The position numbers and the translations under genes are program-made. The notes below the pieces were generated by a model. The model saw only the letters and a program-made list of their open reading frames with translations. It was not told where the DNA came from and did no database searches. Below are positions 20,395 through 29,159 of a stretch of 33,656 bases of DNA, in pieces. Origin of the DNA: a virus; the IMG/VR virus record IMGVR_UViG_3300046820_000060, positions 1 to 33,656 of that record; one strand, given 5' to 3'. Position 1 is the first letter of the stretch. Every line of letters starts with the position of its first letter.

Positions 20395-21886
20395 TTTGAT
20401 CAAGCCATTGCTGGTCAGGCATTTGGAATTGGTGAGACATTTTCACAACCCCTGCCTTTTCATCAGCGCTCAATAAATTTCCAGCCTTGTTGCGTCTCAG
20501 TCCCGCAGCTTGCCATATTGATGGAAACATATTTTGTACTGGGATTGATACAGGAAGACTTCCAGCTTCGGCGCCAATGATCCCTCGGTTGTATGTATTG
20601 TGTCCAGCAATTGGATTTAAAGACGCGCCTGGCAATCCAAAAAATGTTGACAAGCCACTTTCACCTACTCTTGCATTTGAAAGCATTGGATGATTCGCAG
20701 CTTGAATAATATCGTCATAACTTGGAAACCCAAGTTGTTCAATCCGTTTTTGCTTTGCTGCAAAAGCAATTCTTTTCCTAAGTTGTCCAGCATCTTTATC
20801 CATTATCTGGGCCATGGCGCCTGGATTGTCAAAGCCTAAGAAATTAGGGAATTTGCTTTGAACAATTGCATTTGCTTCTTTAAATGCTTGGGCAGATGGA
20901 TTCAATGCTGGAATTTGTCCCATTATTAGTTCTGAAATATGCGTACTAAAGTCGGGTGAATCTTTTGGATTCATTGAGAAAAATACACCTCTTGGTGTCA
21001 GATTTGTTTGTTGTGCTACTTTATTGAAGTGAGCTTGTTTCCCCTTTGCCGCCGAATCAAGAGACGCCCAAACATTGGGAGAGCCAATCTTGCTTTGAAT
21101 AATTGGATATTGAAATCCACCCTGCATATCTACAGGGATTGCAAGTGGCACTCCATTTATATTTGTATATTGAACACCAGCTCTTGTTGTATCCCCTGCG
21201 ACTGGAACAAGTGGCTCGCCACCTCTGTACATGTCCACTGGAGAAATTATATTTGGCGTTGTATCCGCCGTTTTTGTCATTTGAGTAGACCCAGTTTCGC
21301 GCATGATTTCTCTTGCTGCAAAGCCTGGATCGCTCATCTTTTTAATGTATCTGCTCATATTTGTTTTGTCAGGTCCTGACAAACCAGAATATGGATTATT
21401 GGAAAGCGCAATGCTTGGTTTTAAAAATGGATGCTGAATAACATTTGACCTGGTCCCTTGAGCTAAGTCGCGCAAGATATCAGCGCCAACACCACCACGC
21501 TCAAGAGTCCTTCTAACCACTGGCGCCATGGCTCTCTCAAGGTCCATGCCCCTGCGCTCTGCTTGGGCCATGTAAGCCTGTCGCGGGATTGAGCCAAGCA
21601 TTGCAGCCTCTGGCAGTATCGGTGGCAGCTTGCTTGCCTCCATGAGCTGTGCAGCCTTTTCCAAAGCCTCTTGAGCCACCCTGCCCCTTGGGGCGTAGGT
21701 GTTGCGTTCCATGAATTTCTTGGCCTCTTCCTGGGCAATGCGCACAGCTTGTGGGCTGCCATACTGACCACTGGTGATGCCTTTGTAAAGGCCGTATGGA
21801 GCGCCAACAACACCAGACAAGAGTCCAGTGCCAAGTGTGGCGCCAGTCTCGCCAATGCCTTCTAAGTAGTCCAGCAAGCCTGCCAT
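20324..21886 (-). CDS. Large internal virion/ejection-type protein
   Basis: 520 residues, last of the leftward virion block. N-terminus MAGLLDYLEGIGETGATLGT with a Gly/Ala hydrophobic segment (TGLLSGVVGAPYGLYKG), helices to about residue 135, then a different region with NTYAPRGRV before it and SPVDMYRGGEPLVPVAG, GSPNVWASLDSAAKG, PRGVFFSMNP and a C-terminal DQQWLDQIMPVYEAELARR. No enzyme motif recognised; the body may belong to the poorly described polyvalent proteins of large phage ejection proteins. DNA of the first about 135 codons is near 63% GC in a sampled 60-base line and the rest near 35%, indicating a mosaic join. Strong AAGGAG ribosome site. Confidence 0.75.
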   Translation of the reverse strand: MAGLLDYLEGIGETGATLGTGLLSGVVGAPYGLYKGITSGQYGSPQAVRIAQEEAKKFMERNTYAPRGRVAQEALEKAAQLMEASKLPPILPEAAMLGSIPRQAYMAQAERRGMDLERAMAPVVRRTLERGGVGADILRDLAQGTRSNVIQHPFLKPSIALSNNPYSGLSGPDKTNMSRYIKKMSDPGFAAREIMRETGSTQMTKTADTTPNIISPVDMYRGGEPLVPVAGDTTRAGVQYTNINGVPLAIPVDMQGGFQYPIIQSKIGSPNVWASLDSAAKGKQAHFNKVAQQTNLTPRGVFFSMNPKDSPDFSTHISELIMGQIPALNPSAQAFKEANAIVQSKFPNFLGFDNPGAMAQIMDKDAGQLRKRIAFAAKQKRIEQLGFPSYDDIIQAANHPMLSNARVGESGLSTFFGLPGASLNPIAGHNTYNRGIIGAEAGSLPVSIPVQNMFPSIWQAAGLRRNKAGNLLSADEKAGVVKMSHQFQMPDQQWLDQIMPVYEAELARRNLSGGLLSSFP

Positions 21887-21895
21887 GTTTACTCC

Positions 21896-23983
21896 TTATT
21901 GGCCAGTGACAGATTTGATCTGCTTGTAGTAGCTATCAATCGCGTCTTTCATGCCTGGCTCTGCTTGGCCAATGGCCAAGAGCTTGCCAATCTGAGCGCT
22001 CAGTGAGTTGGGATTATTGACCACGGCCCTGCTGGTATCAGACACCCAGCGAATAAACCTTGGGCTTTCCAATAACCTAGCAGCCGTGTTGCTGGTCAGC
22101 ACCAAGCCACTCAAAGCAGCTGCACCACCAAGCAATGCGCTTGTGGCATCTAGGCCGGCAGCACCGCCACCCACCATACCGCCACCACCAAGCAATGCTG
22201 ATGTCACCATCTGAGCGCCAGCAGTGTTTGATGTGTTGACCATCTTGCCTGTCTCACGCGCACCAGTTGCCACCTTGACCATATCATTCATGGCTGGGAT
22301 GATGTTGCGATAACGCTCGCCAGAGAACAATACTGTTTTGGCGCTATCGCTCAAGTTGTTCCAATTGGTCAGGAATGTTGTGGGGCTAAACTGATAACTG
22401 CTAGTCCCCATTTCAGCGCCTTCTTTGACACCAGCCTTGGCATTGCCAAGTTGTTGCCAAACTGATGCAGATACTGTGTCCCACTCATCAGGCTTAAAGT
22501 TTCTGCGTAGCAGTTGCAAACGGCCTATGCCATCTTTTGTGCCAGACAGCGCCATGTTAGCCGCTGCCACATCTAAGTCTTGGTCCACAATGCGCTGCAA
22601 TGCAGGAAGATTGACCTCTCGATTAAAACGCACATATCGGTCATGCAGCCTGATTGCTCGGCTGGCAATGTCGCCAGACTGATCAGCCGCAGCCACCACA
22701 TCTTTGCGCAATGCGTCATACAAACGGGCCAAGGCTGGGGTTTGTGTCAGGCCGGAAATATCTGGTCTGTCTAATTCTTTGCCGACAGCAGTTCGCATCG
22801 AGCGCAGGGCATCAAATGGAACACCACCAAAACCAGACTTTGCATCGGTCACAACACGCATGGCCCGATCAATGACTGGCTGTAACATGGGGCCAAATGT
22901 CTGTGGACTTCTGGCAATTTCAGCTTGAAGATCAGCCACCAATTGGGCGGTGTTTGTTGCTGCAAATCTGTTTTTTGAGCCAACTGCACTGGCCACAACA
23001 TCGTCTAATTGTTCGCGTCTTTGTGCAAAGCGCTTACCGGCAGCGTCTGCGGTTTCTTGCACAAACTTACCCAAGCCGCCTTTTTCTGTAAACATGACAC
23101 CAGGCGCGACACCTGGTCCTTTGGTTGCGCGTGAGAGTTGTTCGCCAATCTCTGTGGCGCGAGTACCCATCACATTGCCCATCTCGTCATACATGGGGCC
23201 AATGACTTGAGCGCCACCAGGCGTTTGCAATAGGCCAGCCTCAAGGCGCTGAATTGCAGGGCTTTGTGTGGCCACACCGGCAGGCAATGGAATGCCAAGA
23301 CGGGCAGCAGCTTGCGGCACACCTTGCCGAATGCCTGCAATCTTTTCTTGGATTGGGGTCAATAGCTTTGGTAGGCCGGCCTCGACCAACTGGCCAAAGC
23401 GCTGACCCAAGGCATTGACTGTAATGTCTTTGGTAACACCAGCGGCCTGCTCCATGGCTGGGCGAGTCTCTACAGTTGGGCCGCCATACTGCATACCCAT
23501 TTCGTAGATTTTCTTGAACAATGCACCGCCAGCACCAGCACCACCGACCATGGCAGCCGGAGTGAATGGGGCCATGAGACCAGCACCAAGACCAGCACCA
23601 GCAAATTCTGCAATCTCTGGTCCAGCGCCTGCAATGTCACCCATTGTTGGCAATGGAATGCCAAAGAAAACGGGATTGTTTTCGTTCATCAATGTGGGCC
23701 GTTTGGTCTTTGGGTCCGTATAGATGAAGTTGTCTTTGTCGTATTGCTGTGCATCAGGAAAGAATTTCCTGAGTGTGGCCAGTTTGTCTTCGCCAGTGGT
23801 GGCAGCGCCCACAGCTGCGCGAACACCCACTGGTGCGCCAGTGGTCTTATTGATGTCAGTGCCAGGGGGCATAGACTGAAGCATACGAATGTAATCAGCC
23901 AGCTTTTGAGCCGCTGGCTTATCACCGGCAGCGTCTGCCGCCTGCAAAGATTTATACAGTTCGTCTAGTGTTACATCAGCCAT
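21896..23983 (-). CDS. Large internal virion/ejection-type protein
   Basis: 695 residues with a very good GGAGG site. N-terminus MADVTLDELYKSLQAADAAG, then KKFFPDAQ-like and NFIYTDPKTKRPTLMNE segments, a long Gly/Ala-rich hydrophobic stretch (about 115-165: AGAGPEIAEFAGAGLGAGLM, APFTPAAMVGGAGAGGALF) that could insert in a membrane, then long helices and a second Gly-rich hydrophobic part near residue 610-650. Such a layout fits podovirus ejection proteins, which leave the head first and form a channel through the cell envelope. No lytic enzyme domain recognised. Role inferred from position and layout. Confidence 0.75.
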   Translation of the reverse strand: MADVTLDELYKSLQAADAAGDKPAAQKLADYIRMLQSMPPGTDINKTTGAPVGVRAAVGAATTGEDKLATLRKFFPDAQQYDKDNFIYTDPKTKRPTLMNENNPVFFGIPLPTMGDIAGAGPEIAEFAGAGLGAGLMAPFTPAAMVGGAGAGGALFKKIYEMGMQYGGPTVETRPAMEQAAGVTKDITVNALGQRFGQLVEAGLPKLLTPIQEKIAGIRQGVPQAAARLGIPLPAGVATQSPAIQRLEAGLLQTPGGAQVIGPMYDEMGNVMGTRATEIGEQLSRATKGPGVAPGVMFTEKGGLGKFVQETADAAGKRFAQRREQLDDVVASAVGSKNRFAATNTAQLVADLQAEIARSPQTFGPMLQPVIDRAMRVVTDAKSGFGGVPFDALRSMRTAVGKELDRPDISGLTQTPALARLYDALRKDVVAAADQSGDIASRAIRLHDRYVRFNREVNLPALQRIVDQDLDVAAANMALSGTKDGIGRLQLLRRNFKPDEWDTVSASVWQQLGNAKAGVKEGAEMGTSSYQFSPTTFLTNWNNLSDSAKTVLFSGERYRNIIPAMNDMVKVATGARETGKMVNTSNTAGAQMVTSALLGGGGMVGGGAAGLDATSALLGGAAALSGLVLTSNTAARLLESPRFIRWVSDTSRAVVNNPNSLSAQIGKLLAIGQAEPGMKDAIDSYYKQIKSVTGQ

Positions 23984-23986
23984 TTT

Positions 23987-25495
23987 TTAACCTCCAGCGC
24001 CTGGGTATCGTTTAAGTATGTCACCGATTCCTGGTGGTGTTTGATAGCGTTGAGGCATTGCCGGAACAATCGATTGCTGACCAGTTACTGGGACAGGAAA
24101 TTGCCGGTTAATCATTTGCAATTCACGCTGCGCTTTTTCTTTTAATTCTGTAATTTTTGAATATACATAATCTGGGCCGCCATATCCTTTTAGATATGAA
24201 GACAGTTGAGTTGGATTAGCCAACTGCTGAAGCAAAATTCTTTCGTCTGGACCATTCAAAACACCAAGGTTTTGCAGCTCTTTCAATTGCAAAATTGAAT
24301 CTTGGAATCTTGCTTCTTGGGTTCCTCCAGCCTTACCCATTCCACCAATCTGCATACCCTCTTGCTGAATACTGGTTTCAAGCGCATTAAGAGAACCAAC
24401 TAATTTTTCAATTGTCAGTGCTTGTTTTCTAGCGTCACCAATTTGACCTGGTGTTGGCGCGTATGGTGTTGACTTAGAGCCAGCACCTTGCAATCCACCA
24501 GGTTGAGCTTCCATTGGTCCGGCTACTGGCGCGGTTCCACCACTAGGCATTGCACCACCAGCTTGTTTTGCTGCCGGTAATTTTCCACCATAAGTCGGTT
24601 TTGCAAATGATGCTGGGATAGGCATTGGTATCTCGTAAGCAATTTTTATTGATCCATCAGGCTGCACTTTTTCAACTGGAACAGGCTGGCTTAAAGCACG
24701 ATAAGCCAAAGCATATTCTGGAGTGTTTACTTCTTTGGTCAACAAAACATCATAGGCATTGCCCTGTAATCCACCACCAAATACACCCTCATATTTGTTA
24801 AGTAACTTTGGTTCACCAGTTCTGGTATTCAATTGATATACGCTTCTAGGGTCTAGACCCATAGCTGTCACTTCTTCTTTGCTCATTGGCCTAAAAGAAT
24901 CAGTTTTTAATGATTCTTCAAAAATCTTTGGCAGCATTACCTTTGGATTGAATGCAGCAATTGCCCTTTGCTCTTGAGTCAAATTAGAAAACATTCCACC
25001 AGGTCGAGCTGCCACTGGTTGAGTTGATGTCAATTCAGTAGGTGGAATCAATGCTTGACGTTGTGGTGTTGGCCCAAAAGGACCAGCCAATTCTGGTGGC
25101 GCTGTAATAGCCTCAACACGGCCTGGTGTTTGTGGCACAACACCGCCCACAGGCTTAGGCATAAGCGCTTGTCTCATGGTTGCATTGAATGCTGCCTCTT
25201 GCTGACTTTCTTTCAGTTTTTGCTCTAAAAGCAAATCTTGAAAAGAACTGGCACGGCCTTTCTCATAAGCACCTTGACCAGCCTGCAAAGCTGATCCAAG
25301 CGCTTGGCCCAAGTTAATCGGGGTTGCACTTCGGCCACTGGCCTGGAGCAATGCACCGGCTGCCGACAGTGCAGCATTGCGGCCCAATAGCTTGCGCTGA
25401 TCTTCTGACAGCAATGCGTCTAGTCCTGATGGCACACCACCCATACCACCGCCAAACATGGCGCCTAAATTACTGAAGTCAAATCCATTAGCCAT
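23987..25495 (-). CDS. Internal virion/ejection-type protein
   Basis: 502 residues; MANGFDFSNLGAMFGGGMGG start, then PSGLDALLSEDQRKLLGRNA and ALSAAGALLQASGRSATPIN, a glutamine-rich helix, and a long Pro/Gln/Gly-rich body, with a helical coil near the end (YSKITELKEKAQRELQMINR). The N-terminal block is one I know from virion proteins of marine and freshwater podovirus-like phages. Codons 1-100 are GC-rich (65% in a sampled 60-base line), while the body is AT-rich (35% in a sampled line), like the neighbouring 520-residue protein. Good AGGTGGG ribosome site. Confidence 0.75.
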   Translation of the reverse strand: MANGFDFSNLGAMFGGGMGGVPSGLDALLSEDQRKLLGRNAALSAAGALLQASGRSATPINLGQALGSALQAGQGAYEKGRASSFQDLLLEQKLKESQQEAAFNATMRQALMPKPVGGVVPQTPGRVEAITAPPELAGPFGPTPQRQALIPPTELTSTQPVAARPGGMFSNLTQEQRAIAAFNPKVMLPKIFEESLKTDSFRPMSKEEVTAMGLDPRSVYQLNTRTGEPKLLNKYEGVFGGGLQGNAYDVLLTKEVNTPEYALAYRALSQPVPVEKVQPDGSIKIAYEIPMPIPASFAKPTYGGKLPAAKQAGGAMPSGGTAPVAGPMEAQPGGLQGAGSKSTPYAPTPGQIGDARKQALTIEKLVGSLNALETSIQQEGMQIGGMGKAGGTQEARFQDSILQLKELQNLGVLNGPDERILLQQLANPTQLSSYLKGYGGPDYVYSKITELKEKAQRELQMINRQFPVPVTGQQSIVPAMPQRYQTPPGIGDILKRYPGAGG

Positions 25496-25504
25496 ATTCC
25501 CACC

Positions 25505-25954
25505 TTATTCCAATAAACTTTTAAGACGATTCTTGACCACATCGCCTCTGCTCATCATGTTAATTGATCCGCTGTCTGGTGCAAGCAATGATGCCGCACG
25601 CATAGCGCCTCTTTCTTCACCAGGCTTGATGGCCAGCTCGGCCACCGGTGTACCAGCCCTGTCCATGGCCACAGCCACATTGTCAAAGCCCTTGGCCTGG
25701 TCATGCGCATAGCCAAACAAAGCCATTCCAACATCACGCTCAGAGCCTTGGTCAATGATCTTGACCTTGGATGGGTCACTGGTGATCACCACACCTCTGC
25801 TGGTGCGTGCCACTGTCAACCCGTCAGGGATGCGAGAGGGCATAGGTGATCCAGGCGTGATCAGGATGGTGTCTCGCTTGCTTGATGGGTCAAGCAGCGC
25901 CATGAGCTGCGCATCAGCGTAGCGTCTTGGCTCTGGCGTTGGAGTGTTGCGCAT
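25505..25954 (-). CDS. Uncharacterised virion-module protein
   Basis: 149 residues from the ATG 1 base after the upstream stop; the open frame extends 36 codons into that gene and is not used. Opens MRNTPTPEPRRYADAQLMAL, has TILITPGSPMPSRIPDGLTV and RGVVITSDPSKVKIID beta strands and a charged helical end GDVVKNRLKSLLE. No family recognised. It is between two internal virion-type proteins, so a virion component or assembly helper is likely. No clear ribosome site; coupling is likely. Confidence 0.65.
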   Translation of the reverse strand: MRNTPTPEPRRYADAQLMALLDPSSKRDTILITPGSPMPSRIPDGLTVARTSRGVVITSDPSKVKIIDQGSERDVGMALFGYAHDQAKGFDNVAVAMDRAGTPVAELAIKPGEERGAMRAASLLAPDSGSINMMSRGDVVKNRLKSLLE

Positions 25955-25955
25955 G

Positions 25956-26918
25956 TTAGATGCCAAGAGAAAGCAATGCGCCAAGACCAGCACCAGCTCC
26001 TGCGCTAAGTGTCCCTGCTGGCAACATGCCCGCCAAAGTTGCACCACCCAATGCACCACCAAGCAGGCCAGCGCCTACATTCTGGGTGTATGGGGTCTGG
26101 GTAATCATGCCAAGATTGGCTGGCTGCGCACCAAGTGCAGACTGCTGCACAGCGAGCTTTTGCAGGCCGATGTTTCTTGCCGCATCCAGTTGCTGCTGCT
26201 CAAGAGATTGACGCGCACCGCCAGCGCCCATGACTGCCTGCGCACCGCCAAGACGCAAAGCCTGCTGCTGCGCTGCAAGACTGCCAAGTTGGCCAGCGCC
26301 ACCAAGACGCAATTGAGCGCCTTGCAAGCCTGCTTGTTGGTTAGCCAGGTCGGCCTGCTGCTGGCGCGCAATGTCGGCCTGCTGCATGGCCATGGCTTGG
26401 TTGAATGCTTGCTCGTTCAATGTCGTGCCAAGATTGGCAGCCTGCTTGGCAAACCCTTGGTTAGTCAAAGCCTCGGCCACACCTTGGCGTGATCCACCGA
26501 ATGCACGGGCAGCTGTTGCACGCTCGCCTGTTTGTTGGATTGCGCCTCTTCTTGCTGCCTCCAAATCAGCCAGGGCGTTTTCTCGCACCATGCTTGTGTA
26601 TGGATTCATGTACTGGCCAATTGATCCTGGGCCAGTCATGCCTAAGTTGGATTGGCGAGCTTCAATGGCTGATGGTTGATACATACCGCCATAAGCTGCC
26701 ATTTGTGCTGCCAAGTCTGTACCGGCAATACCTGGTCCAGCAAGGGCTGTATTGACCAAAGCCTCCTCGCCAGCTTGATACATCGGGTTGAGCTGCGCAA
26801 ACTCTTGCACAGGCAATGCCCCAGCGACATTCTGTGCCTGCTGAAAATTGCCTAAGAATGCTTCTTTGATCTGTGGATCAATTGAGCTTGTTGATGTTTG
26901 ACTGCCGCCTTTAGACAT
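25956..26918 (-). CDS. Ala/Gln-rich internal virion-type protein
   Basis: 320 residues. MSKGGSQTSTSSIDPQIKEA start; QYMNPYTSMVRENALADLEA and ERATAARAFGGSRQGVAEAL are motifs I know from podovirus internal virion proteins; the middle is a long Gln/Ala helix (AMAMQQADIARQQQADLANQ, QQALRLGGAQ) and the end a Gly/Ala hydrophobic segment that may insert into membranes. Excellent GAGGA ribosome site. It is probably ejected with the DNA; this is inference from family and location. Confidence 0.78.
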   Translation of the reverse strand: MSKGGSQTSTSSIDPQIKEAFLGNFQQAQNVAGALPVQEFAQLNPMYQAGEEALVNTALAGPGIAGTDLAAQMAAYGGMYQPSAIEARQSNLGMTGPGSIGQYMNPYTSMVRENALADLEAARRGAIQQTGERATAARAFGGSRQGVAEALTNQGFAKQAANLGTTLNEQAFNQAMAMQQADIARQQQADLANQQAGLQGAQLRLGGAGQLGSLAAQQQALRLGGAQAVMGAGGARQSLEQQQLDAARNIGLQKLAVQQSALGAQPANLGMITQTPYTQNVGAGLLGGALGGATLAGMLPAGTLSAGAGAGLGALLSLGI

Positions 26919-26930
26919 TTTCTTTTCCTC

Positions 26931-28781
26931 TTAATAAAGCAAATAATTTGATGAGAGATCAAGGTCTTCTAAACCACCAAATTCATTTGCAAAGTTATTC
27001 CCATAGTCGCCACTGATACGGACAGCACCACCACCACCACCACCGCCACCGCTGAATGTCATTTCAGAGTATGGATTCAGCAGCCCCTCTGGCTGAATAA
27101 CTTCAGTTGGGCTGATGTATGGATTATTGACAAAAAATGGCTCTTCTGGCGCAGTAAATGAATCAATTGTCGGGCCAATCAAGCCTTCTGGCTGAATGTA
27201 CGGCTCAACATATGGCACTTCTGGTGGCACATATGGCTGAATGTACGGCTCAACATATGTTGGCGCTTCTGGCTGAATGTAAGGCTCAACATATGACGGC
27301 ACATACGGCTCAACATACGGCTCGACATACGGCTCGACATATGGCGCTTCTGACGGCACATATGGCTGCTGCACCACAGGCTCCACATATGGCTCCACAT
27401 ATGGCTCAACATATGGTTGTGCTACAGGCTCGACAACTGGCTCAACATATGGCTGCGCCACAGGCTCGATGTATGGCTCAACATATGGTTGTGCTACAGG
27501 CTCAACATATGACGGCACATACGGCTCGACATATGGGGCTTCTGGTTGCACCACTGGTCCAAGCAATCCTTCTGGCTCAATGTATGGCGGGACATATTGC
27601 TCTTGAGGCTGTGCAGCTTCAAAAGATGCCGTCATTTCATGAATCCTGGCCGCCTCTTCTCTGTCAATTGCTTCTTGCTCTCTGATGGCAGCTTCTGCCG
27701 CACCATTGTCCCTGGCCACGCCAGTTATTGGATCAACACCAATATCGAGCAATGACATCACAGGCTCTTGCACATCACTGACCACAGCATCTTCAATCGG
27801 AATGTTTGGATTGGCTGGCGCAGGCATAAAGCCCGAATATGTGCCAAAGTTGTCCACACCAATTGTGGCTGCATCAATGTCAGACGCACGCGCACTGTCT
27901 GCCAAGGCATTTGCGGCAATGGCTTCATCTAAATTGCCATAAGGATTCTCTTGGGCCAAGGCTTGAGACACCGCCTCATCGCGTATTTCTTGCTCATACT
28001 TGTTGATGGCATCTTGAGTTTCTTGGGCATAACGCTCAAGCTCAATAGCCTGGTCCAAGTTGCCAAATTCGTCTGTGGTTAACAGCCCTTCGGGCGTTGG
28101 CTCAACAGGGGTAATTTCTCGAATGGTGTCTTCGATTGATGCTGTCGTGCCATCGTCTGCAACATAGACAGGCTCAGTGCTAATTGTTGCGTCATCAATA
28201 TCGGAAGCTCTGGCGCTTTCTGCCAAAGCCTCATCGCGTACAGACTGCTCTAAATCGTTAATTGTTTGTTGGACTCTCTCTTCTTCGACAGCCTGCTCAA
28301 CCCTGTCAATTGCATCTTGACTCTCTTGGTCGTATTGCTCTTGCGCGACTTCGTCCTCAATCCTTTGAATTGCCTCCTCATCGCTCATTCTTTGATCTTC
28401 TAGCGCTGGAGCTTCTGGCTCAGTTATGGGATTGTTAAAAATTGGGATGCCATAACCAGTGTCAACATTGATTGCCGGCTGACTAATATCACCAACACTT
28501 CTAGGCTGCAAAGGCATGTAGGTAAACCCACCAGTCCCACCAGCTGTTGCTACTGGGACTCTTGGAGTTCCCATTCGAGCCATGATCTGCTGATAGGGCG
28601 ACAATCCATTGACTTGGGCCTCTGGGATATATTGAGCGCCAAGTGGGGTTGCTTGGTATCTGGCCAAACTACTGGCAAGTTGAGCTGGTCCAAAAAGTAG
28701 GCCGCCATCTTGCACTGGCGCAGCCATAGGCCGACTTGCATTCAGCAAATTAAAAATATCTTCATAATATTTTTTCGCCAT
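26931..28781 (-). CDS. Modular repeat virion protein with PYVEP array
   Basis: 616 residues. The N-terminal 100 are ordinary (MAKKYYEDIFNLLNASRPMA). Residues about 125-330 are acidic helical modules repeated at least twice (SARASDIDDATIS and SARASDIDAATIG; ETQDAINKYEQEIRDEAV and related). Residues about 394-532 are more than 20 units of P-Y-V/I-E/Q-P. The motif PEGLL/I-x-P recurs around the array, and the end holds eight Gly before AVRISGDYG. Ribosome site AGGA. The position between the GNAT-like gene and the ejection proteins implies a virion protein. An extended polyproline-like rod is likely from the repeat; the function is unknown. Confidence 0.72.
   Translation of the reverse strand: MAKKYYEDIFNLLNASRPMAAPVQDGGLLFGPAQLASSLARYQATPLGAQYIPEAQVNGLSPYQQIMARMGTPRVPVATAGGTGGFTYMPLQPRSVGDISQPAINVDTGYGIPIFNNPITEPEAPALEDQRMSDEEAIQRIEDEVAQEQYDQESQDAIDRVEQAVEEERVQQTINDLEQSVRDEALAESARASDIDDATISTEPVYVADDGTTASIEDTIREITPVEPTPEGLLTTDEFGNLDQAIELERYAQETQDAINKYEQEIRDEAVSQALAQENPYGNLDEAIAANALADSARASDIDAATIGVDNFGTYSGFMPAPANPNIPIEDAVVSDVQEPVMSLLDIGVDPITGVARDNGAAEAAIREQEAIDREEAARIHEMTASFEAAQPQEQYVPPYIEPEGLLGPVVQPEAPYVEPYVPSYVEPVAQPYVEPYIEPVAQPYVEPVVEPVAQPYVEPYVEPYVEPVVQQPYVPSEAPYVEPYVEPYVEPYVPSYVEPYIQPEAPTYVEPYIQPYVPPEVPYVEPYIQPEGLIGPTIDSFTAPEEPFFVNNPYISPTEVIQPEGLLNPYSEMTFSGGGGGGGGAVRISGDYGNNFANEFGGLEDLDLSSNYLLY
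27186..27600 (-). repeat. PYVEP coding repeat array
   Basis: About 415 bp of near-tandem 12-18 bp units on the plus strand (GGCTC-AACATA and GGCTC-GACATA forms), encoding P-Y-V-E-P variants. Unit order is irregular (PYVEP, PYIEP, PSYVEP, PYIQP, VAQP), as expected from slippage and unequal recombination. Confidence 0.9.
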
Positions 28782-28790
28782 CTCAATGTC

Positions 28791-29159
28791 CTAAAGTTCT
28801 TTTGCCATTACAGACCATTGGGGGCTGTAACCTTCATCTTTTAAAAATGTCTTTGACCAGCCTCTGCGGCCTGCCAAAGTCACCCTGGTGCAGCCAATAG
28901 ATTTGCCCCAAGATTCGATCAATGGTCTCATCCTTGAGAGTTCATCTAGGTCGCCACCAGCCAGAAAATAATGCAAATTCTTTAGCCTGGGGTAGACAAT
29001 GACCTCTGTCAACACCACCGAGTCTTTGGCCGGCCACAGCTGCAATCTGTGATCTTGGACCATCTGAGCAATGTCGTCAAAATTATGTGTGCCTCCAGAG
29101 TATTCTAAGGCAGCCTCCACATGCTGGCGAAGTCTCTCCAAATGTTCCTGGTCGCTCAT
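28791..29159 (-). CDS. GNAT-like small virion-module protein (T7 gp13-like)
   Basis: 122 residues. The C-terminal half, VVLTEVIVYPRLKNLHYFLA then GCTRVTLAGRRGWSKTFLKD and EGYSPQWSVMAKEL, has the beta-alpha layout of GNAT acyltransferases (the RRGW-x-x-x-F-x-x-x-GY region is like the acyltransferase motif). Similar small proteins lie before internal virion genes in T7-like phages (gp13). It may be a catalytically inactive assembly factor. The start shares an ATGA overlap with the preceding gene. Confidence 0.7.
   Translation of the reverse strand: MSDQEHLERLRQHVEAALEYSGGTHNFDDIAQMVQDHRLQLWPAKDSVVLTEVIVYPRLKNLHYFLAGGDLDELSRMRPLIESWGKSIGCTRVTLAGRRGWSKTFLKDEGYSPQWSVMAKEL

Noticed and set aside
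25944-26492. Plus-strand open frame of 182 codons opposite the Ala/Gln-rich virion gene
   Set aside because: It arises from the low-complexity GCx/CAG codons of the real minus-strand gene; the product is Cys/Leu-rich with no family pattern.
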